From Lentinula raphanica (taxonomy: Eukaryota > Basidiomycota > Agaricomycetes > Agaricales > Omphalotaceae): 64,000 nt of DNA. The notes under the pieces are model-generated. The model made no database searches. It saw only the letters and a list, made by a program, of their open reading frames with translations, and had not been told where the DNA came from. Positions 58,273 through 64,000 of the stretch are shown here, piece by piece; the stretch's first letter is position 1, and each line of letters starts with the position of its first letter. Made by a program: the position numbers and the translations under genes. The stretch spans positions 682,001 to 746,000 of the forward strand of contig JANVFP010000008.1 in the NCBI GenBank assembly GCA_027919835.1, given 5' to 3'.

Positions 58273-59783
58273 TCATGTACACGATGCCCAGAGGGTATTA
58301 TACATCGACGGCAGCAGGGTGAATACCTTCTGCCCAATTTGTCTAGCCCAGTTGTTTTGGGTCGAATTGGAGGGGGAAGTGAGATGCAGCCAATTTCGAG
58401 AATTGGGGATATCGCTTAGTACCCATGCATGGCTCTTAAAAAGCACAGTTGATTAGCTTAACTTCGATGTGTTGCGAATCGCTCACCTTTACGCTCTCTA
58501 TAGAAATACGACAGCTTGGATCCTTCCGCAACATGAAATCTAGCAGAGCAATCACCTCATCGCGATTTTCGCCGTTCTCCCTCCAGTAGGTATGAAATCC
58601 GATCCCATTGTGTCTGGAACACTCCAATCCTGGGTGCAGATCTCCCGAAAGAGCATGTATCTTGTATGATATTGGTTATCATTCCCGTCAGACGGAATCT
58701 GAAATGGAAACCTTCCGAAAAGAAGACAATACAGAGTTACACCGAGAGACCAAACATCGATGGCTTTGGTTATAGCGGGACGTTTGACGGGAATCTGAAA
58801 TGCATCTGCATGCATCGTGGAAGAGAGTGTGTCTATAGACGGGGAACTCATGGTCGTATCGGGAGGGGTCCAGGCGACTTCTGGGGCCATGAAATATCCT
58901 GTTCCGCGTTGTTTCGTTAATTCTTCATTTGTGAAAATTGTCGGATTTGGTTTGGCGGTGACCTTCTCTTTATGGCGTGAGGCCAAAGCGGAGCGCTTCA
59001 AGTTCTCTTCGTTGCGATGCGAAATTCCATAGTCAATGATTTTGACTGTGCTCTGGTCTGAGGACCAGACCAGATTGGCCGGTTTGATATCGCGGTGGAT
59101 GATACCATGGTGATGGACTGCATGAATGTGAGATATGGTCAAGAATATATAAGCACTGTAACATACGGTACTGTAGTCCGAGTGTAGCATCCCTAAAGAT
59201 TCTCTTAGATTGTTCGACCGTAAGGAGAGGCAGTTCTTCCGTTTCATTTCTCCATTGGATTTCGCCACCTGCTAGGTATTCCAAAACTATGCATCACAGA
59301 ATCAGCAGGATTCATATTGACAGTCCGTGAATCAACTCACCAAGAAAGACACGGTCGTGGTTGGGATCGTCGATGACCTCAAAGAGCTGAACGATGTGAG
59401 GGTGCCTACAACTCTTCAACACAGCAACCTCCTTCCTAATACTCAATTCGCCGTTCAAAAGGTTCTGGCCCGCTTGATAGTTTCGTTTCAGTTGCCGATA
59501 CTTGTCTTCATGACCAGCCGTTTTCCGACGGACAGCCTTGACGAGCTTTGCGGAGGTTCAACGTTCATGATCTATGATGAGAGAAATGGCAGTGACCAGG
59601 CCGACTACTTACCACTTCCTTGTCGTTCGCATTCGTATCTCTGTAAACCGACACATCGACATGAGGAGAGCGGACTGAGCCTCTAGATATACGCCTCGCA
59701 AAAGTATACTGATTGATTCGCTCCGACGTTGAAATCTTGAGCGCGGTAGTCATTCGAAAGTCATGAACATGCCCTCCCTCCAT
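58273..59783 (-). CDS. CaMKK/Sak1-like protein kinase with apparent frameshift
   Basis: Exons from the start ATG 59783. The N-lobe has ATP-site Lys in LVKAVRRKT, then ELSIRKEVAVLKSCRHPHIVQLFEV. The C-lobe has IIHRDIKPANLVW, IDYGIS (DYG for DFG), GTGYFMAPE and DVWSLGVTLYCLLFG. The insert between DYG and APE is the type seen in the CaMKK/Sak1 group of AMPK-activating kinases. At 58576-58586 the frame breaks: the conserved PTGG is followed in another frame by NGENRDEVIALLDFMLRKDP. A single missing base would reconnect them, and I see no intron that does. Later exons give SHAWVLSDIP; the end at 58273 is a guess. Confidence 0.8.
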
Positions 59784-60302
59784 TGCGGTGACGAAAAAGT
59801 CATTCAGAGATGACAGTGGGCATGAAGGAAGGGTAAAGAGCGAAGATGAAGAAAGTTATAAGGGAAAAGATACTTGGAAGGAAAAAAACATGCAGAAGCA
59901 ACCTGTTCTCGTTCTCGCGTATGTACATAATTACCAATCACAGTACATTCTACTGAGTTACTAAGTACAATGGCCTAGGCCATTGGAAGGCAGGCCCTCA
60001 AAACTAGGTTTTAAACTATCCGTTCATTCTCGCAATATCATCCTTGGAAAGAGTACTGTCAGTGTCCAGACCGTGTTGCGGGATGATCCATGTTCACAGA
60101 AAGCACGCTGCCAGAACCTATCCGCAGATACCGCTTGTAGCTGGACCTGGATCTCAGAGCTACGGATCAATAGAGGACTCTCGAAGGACCAGGTGCTCTA
60201 CAATCCATGAGCCATTTGGCCAAGGGAAGTCGACAGAAAACTTGGCCCATCGAAGCTGTTGGGTGCAAACATGAAGGCTGGAGCGAATGAGATCTGTCTT
60301 CG
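59784..60302. other. Intergenic spacer
   Basis: About 520 bases between the kinase start and the UPF2 stop. Short frames only; it holds the kinase promoter and the UPF2 3' UTR. I see nothing else. Confidence 0.5.
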
Positions 60303-63300
60303 CTATCCAACATAGCGTATCTTGACCGCCCCGGCACGATTGCGTGCTTCCAGAGCTAAATTGACGTACATCAGTGAACTGGAAAGATCGCTGAGTGGAC
60401 AACTAATACCTTTCATTTCCTCAGCCTCTTCGCGTTGTTCGTAGTCCAAGACCAAACGCTTCAGCTGTTGTTGTTCGACTTTGTCTTGTAATTGCGCAGA
60501 GCGAGTATGAACTGCTAGCGCAGACTCGGAAGGCACTGCTAATCTGCGAGTCTGATAGAAGCGAAAGAATCTCAGCAATCGAACTTATTCTGAGAGCACG
60601 AACTCTCAATACCTGTTGTTTGTTCCCTCGTTGGTAACGATTGTGAAGTGCATCATGTTGGCATCAAGCTCTTCATCTTCATCTCCGTCCTCCAAACGTT
60701 TCTTCCGTAAGTTTGGAGGTAGAACAGAAGAATCCCACAAAGCCATGGCCGTCTTCTTATCAACTTTCCGTGACTCCGCCGACGTATCCGTCACCATTTT
60801 TGCCAACTCTTTGGCGAACTCAGCTTCAGCTTCTTCTGATGGACCAAGGTTCTCTTGTAAGCTGTTACTAGCTGAGAGAACGATCGCTTGTTCAGGAGAT
60901 GGTGCGCGTTCCTCCGGCTAAACTAGAGTAAGCGGATGATTGGATCGAACAAAATGAAATACTCACCATTTCATCGGGCTCTCCGGATTCCTCTTCATCA
61001 TCATCTTCCTCCTTCTCTTCTGTTCGTCTTCCCTCGTCTCCCTCTCCCTCTTCTTCCTCTCCGCTGTCTTCACCACTCTCATCCCCATCGATTACTAAAA
61101 TTGTAGCTGAGCAATGCATGGTTACAGTATTAAATGAGACGCTTACGGTCTACATCGTGGAAAGCGGCTGTCAGCATTTCATCAACGGCAATCGCAGCCT
61201 CCTCAACAGTCTTCTTGGGTTGCAGTTTGGGTCGCACGGCCTGCGACCACGTCAATATAGCATTTCGTAAGTGGAATGTTGGGCAAAACTACGCACCTCA
61301 AGGGAATCGGAGAGCATAAAATCAACGTCCATGGGTAGAGGATCTTTACAATGCACATAGTACTGTAGAGCGATCAGCAAACATCAAACATTCTGCGCCT
61401 TTGCATACCTGGAAAAATACCAGAAAATTATCGAGTTTCCTTTTTTGAGACCCTCGGTCAAAACACATGCCACAAGTGTCCAAGAGGACACAGACCAAAC
61501 GGATTCGGAAGAAATCGTCAGGCATGTCAATCGGACATACTTGGTGTGGCAATGGTCGTCCTTCAGCTGCGATGGAATGAGTTGAGAATACATTGAGAGC
61601 CGTGATAGCAATAATTACGATGTCCAAAAGTGACCAATGACCATAGTGTGTCAAAGACTATTCCTGAGCCCAGTAGACGGTATATATAAAGTTCCCCCAA
61701 GTACTTGATTGTTGCCAACCTTCGCTGATTCGTACGATACACGTTCTGTTCAAGGCCTCGTCGAACGTCTTCCAGCACCTGATCAACGATGGCGACTGAG
61801 AATGCAGGTTGATAACGTTGAAGGTCATACGTGAGCATCGCCATCAAGCTGATATTTCCAAATTTGAGTTTCCACGGCTTGGTAAAGATTTTGAAAAGTA
61901 TGGTACGCGTATCAGCATCCTCCCAGTCAAGTTTGCGTAAGAGTTTGAGAACTTTATCGATGGTCTTCTTGGCGAGAACATCGTATATTAGATGTCGAAC
62001 AAACAACTCCATGTTCGACCGCTGCTTCTCTTGACGAGGAGATCGTTCTGGTGGATTGCACTGGGTTGTCTTAGCAAAGAAAGCTAATAACAGAAAGCAC
62101 AATATACCTGGTAATATGCATTCTCGAGCAGCAACAATTGTCTCTGGTCAAAGTGCTGCATACTTTGCTTACGTCTCATCAGTTCTAGCTGAGAAGAGAT
62201 GAGGCAAATCAGGGCAAACCACATCTCTATGAACGGTCCTCACCATTGTTCCAAATCTCTCCCGAGTGTCATCGCTGCGAAGCAAAAATCTTCCACATCC
62301 TTCTAATAGTAGTGCCAGGTTTTCGACATTGATTCCGGAAAAGTCATCAAGACAGACTTTGAAGATATGTAGAATCAGGTGGGTAGGTACGACACGGAAT
62401 TTCGTGAGGTTCGAAAGATAGGCGATATTCTGCAGTTTGAGCCTGAGTATAGGTTTGAGCTTTATATATGACATATGAATGTACCTTCATTCGTACTTCG
62501 GCCAGTTCTTTGACCACGTTCTTTTTGCGTTGGAGGTATCGAAACTCCTCGTCAAGCTACAATGCACCATTCTGAGCATATCTTAGCATGCATTCATTTA
62601 GACTCACAATAGAGACGAGCTCAGTGCCAACATCGGGCATATACGGGTTGAGAGTGGCAACTAACCGCGAATAATGAGGCAGTAAATCTGTACGATTCTT
62701 GGGTACTTGGCCAAGGAACTACAACGTATGAGCGAGCGAGCATTTGTTCGTGTCGAGTTTGCTACCTTCACAAGCCGTTTTCGTGCGGCCTTCGAATTCA
62801 AGAAGGCGAAGTCAATCGCGGCTTGATCGATCAAGGTACGATTTGTTGCGTCTGGCAGTCGTGTAAGAAGTGCTGAGAGCAGTTGGGAAGGTCCTTGAGG
62901 AGCAAGTCGAGGAGACACCAATGGGCTACCTGCTCTGGGAGTACCAGGTGTAGGAGTAGGTGCACTATATGCCGGTATATCAGCAAATGCAAATGTCGGA
63001 AAATTGTAGATTGACGAACTCATCCTCCTCGTCTATAGATTGTGGACTCTCTTGGAGATCAGTATCACCTTCCAACCTTTGTAACTCTTCATCTAGCTTT
63101 CGCATCTGCTCCTTTTCTTGCTGGGCCCGATCAGCAGCTCTTTCGGAAGCTTCACCGTTAGCGTTGTCTGGGTCGTCAATTCCTAGTATGCTCTTGGGAA
63201 CGAAGTCTTTGAGGTCCTGGATTTCTTCAAAAAACTTTCTCTCTTCATCATCTTCCCATTTTCCTCCTGTAGTGTATGTTTCATCTGATTCCTCACCACC

Positions 63301-64000
63301 AAGTCCGTTCGAGCTGCTAACCCCAATTTGAAGAGTATCGGATTTCCTGGTGTCACTACGAAGATTGGGAAGAGGCAAACACAGAAGCTCGGAAAGTCTG
63401 ATAGGACTCGCGTTAGTTGTTGGAGCATATATGTGCAACGTACTCACTGTTGGCAATTGGCTAGTAGTTTTTCATACCCCTTGGTCATCTTCTCGTATGC
63501 CTGTTGCCTGTCTTCGAATATTTCACCGGACCGGATGTAGGCTTCGTGATTTCGACGGTCTTGTTCTTGAAGACGCTACATCACCTTGAGCACAGATTAC
63601 AATTCGTTCGTATGAATGGCACCTACGGTATGTTCAATGACCAGCTTTTTGCAGACATTCTCGAAATAACCTTCACACATACGCTTGAAGCGATCTCGTA
63701 TATCCTTCTCTACCAGTTGATCCGCTTCGTCTGTAATTGGGGAAGGAGGATCCTCAGACTGAGACGCAGATAACGATCCAGGCTCAGACTTGGAAGAGAT
63801 TTGTTTGGAAACAGATACAGGTACGAGACCAAGGAAAAAATAAGCATATGATTTGAGGAAAGTTGCCAGCAAAGGTAAGGAGGACAGAGTTGGATCGTTG
63901 GACAGCTGACGGGAGGGCATTAATTGAGTTGTGTGAATCTATACGACTAATCTCACCATTTCCTTGATGGTTTTCATAATCCATTCCCCACCCGAGCGTA
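60303..64000 (-). CDS. UPF2: Nonsense-mediated decay factor Upf2 (partial, 5' end off the window)
   Basis: The gene runs out of the window at its 5' end. It holds LSNDPTLSSLPLLATFLK-YAYFFLG and ERFKRMCEGYFENV-type MIF4G sequence (63.6-63.95 kb), further MIF4G parts (FLRFVVP-like, LLEGCGRFL near 62.3 kb), and RSNMELFVRHLIYDVLAKKTIDKVLKLLRKLDWED-DTRTILFKIF (about 61.9 kb) with TNQRRLATIKYLGELY. After that comes an acidic stretch (Glu/Asp-rich, 60.9-61.1 kb), and the C-terminal Upf1-binding region MHFTIVTNEGTNN ... REEAEEMK and ARNRAGAVKIRYVG. Upf2 bridges Upf3 and Upf1 in NMD. About ten introns, all within the usual size. Confidence 0.92.

Noticed and set aside
1..64000. CRISPR array, prophage, rRNA or bacterial-type operon
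   Set aside because: No regularly spaced repeats, and the genes are intron-containing eukaryotic ones. I also noticed no tRNA, but could not run a scan.

Overview
The window looks like nuclear DNA of a filamentous basidiomycete, probably an agaricomycete. Genes are dense and carry many 50-60 nt spliceosomal introns with GT(or GC)...AG ends. The recognisable proteins are all eukaryotic and fungal-type: Mcm2, Upf2, a Cul4-type cullin, Tudor-SN, Mei2, Mia40, Snx3/Grd19, mitochondrial bS6, Emi1. The single recognisable transposon is a non-LTR (LINE) element. No species can be named from sequence alone.

Layout. 1-6.2 kb: a poorly supported short ORF, then a very large Sec7-PH protein (Arf exchange-factor family). 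7.2-8.0 kb: a small secreted protein. 8.8-15.2 kb: a metal transporter of the CDF family, then an iron-type alcohol dehydrogenase/maleylacetate-reductase-like enzyme divergent from a flavin-reductase-domain protein, then a paraoxonase-like lactonase/arylesterase; these last three genes share an unusual density of GC-AG introns. 15.9-21.9 kb: housekeeping genes for endosomal sorting (SNX3), mitochondrial import (MIA40), replication licensing (MCM2) and an Emi1-like twin-cysteine protein. 22-24.9 kb: a tandem pair of HSL-type alpha/beta hydrolases, the second without its nucleophile serine. 25-26.8 kb: a formate/nitrite transporter.

27-44.3 kb is an accessory, rearranged region. It holds three copies of a small secreted, coiled-coil protein family (copy A intact at 28.1-28.8 kb, copy C decayed at 31.6-31.9 kb, copy B at 38.4-39.1 kb). 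It also holds an intact Mei2-type RNA-binding protein gene (40.9-44.3 kb) and a degraded duplicate of it lacking the RNA-recognition exons (29.3-31.0 kb). A 6.3 kb EN-RT-RNase H LINE has inserted inside the last exon of secreted copy B, leaving a perfect 12-bp target-site duplication; the displaced C-terminal codons of copy B can still be read on the far side of the element.

44.9-64 kb returns to dense ordinary genes: mitochondrial bS6, a HAD hydrolase, a secreted S41-type peptidase, Tudor-SN, an unrecognised frame-switching region, a Cul4-type cullin, a CaMKK/Sak1-like kinase with an apparent 1-nt frameshift, and the 3' part of UPF2 running off the right edge. There is no operon logic here; the functional links are mostly co-location, apart from the divergent oxidoreductase pair with a 171-bp shared promoter and the duplication block.
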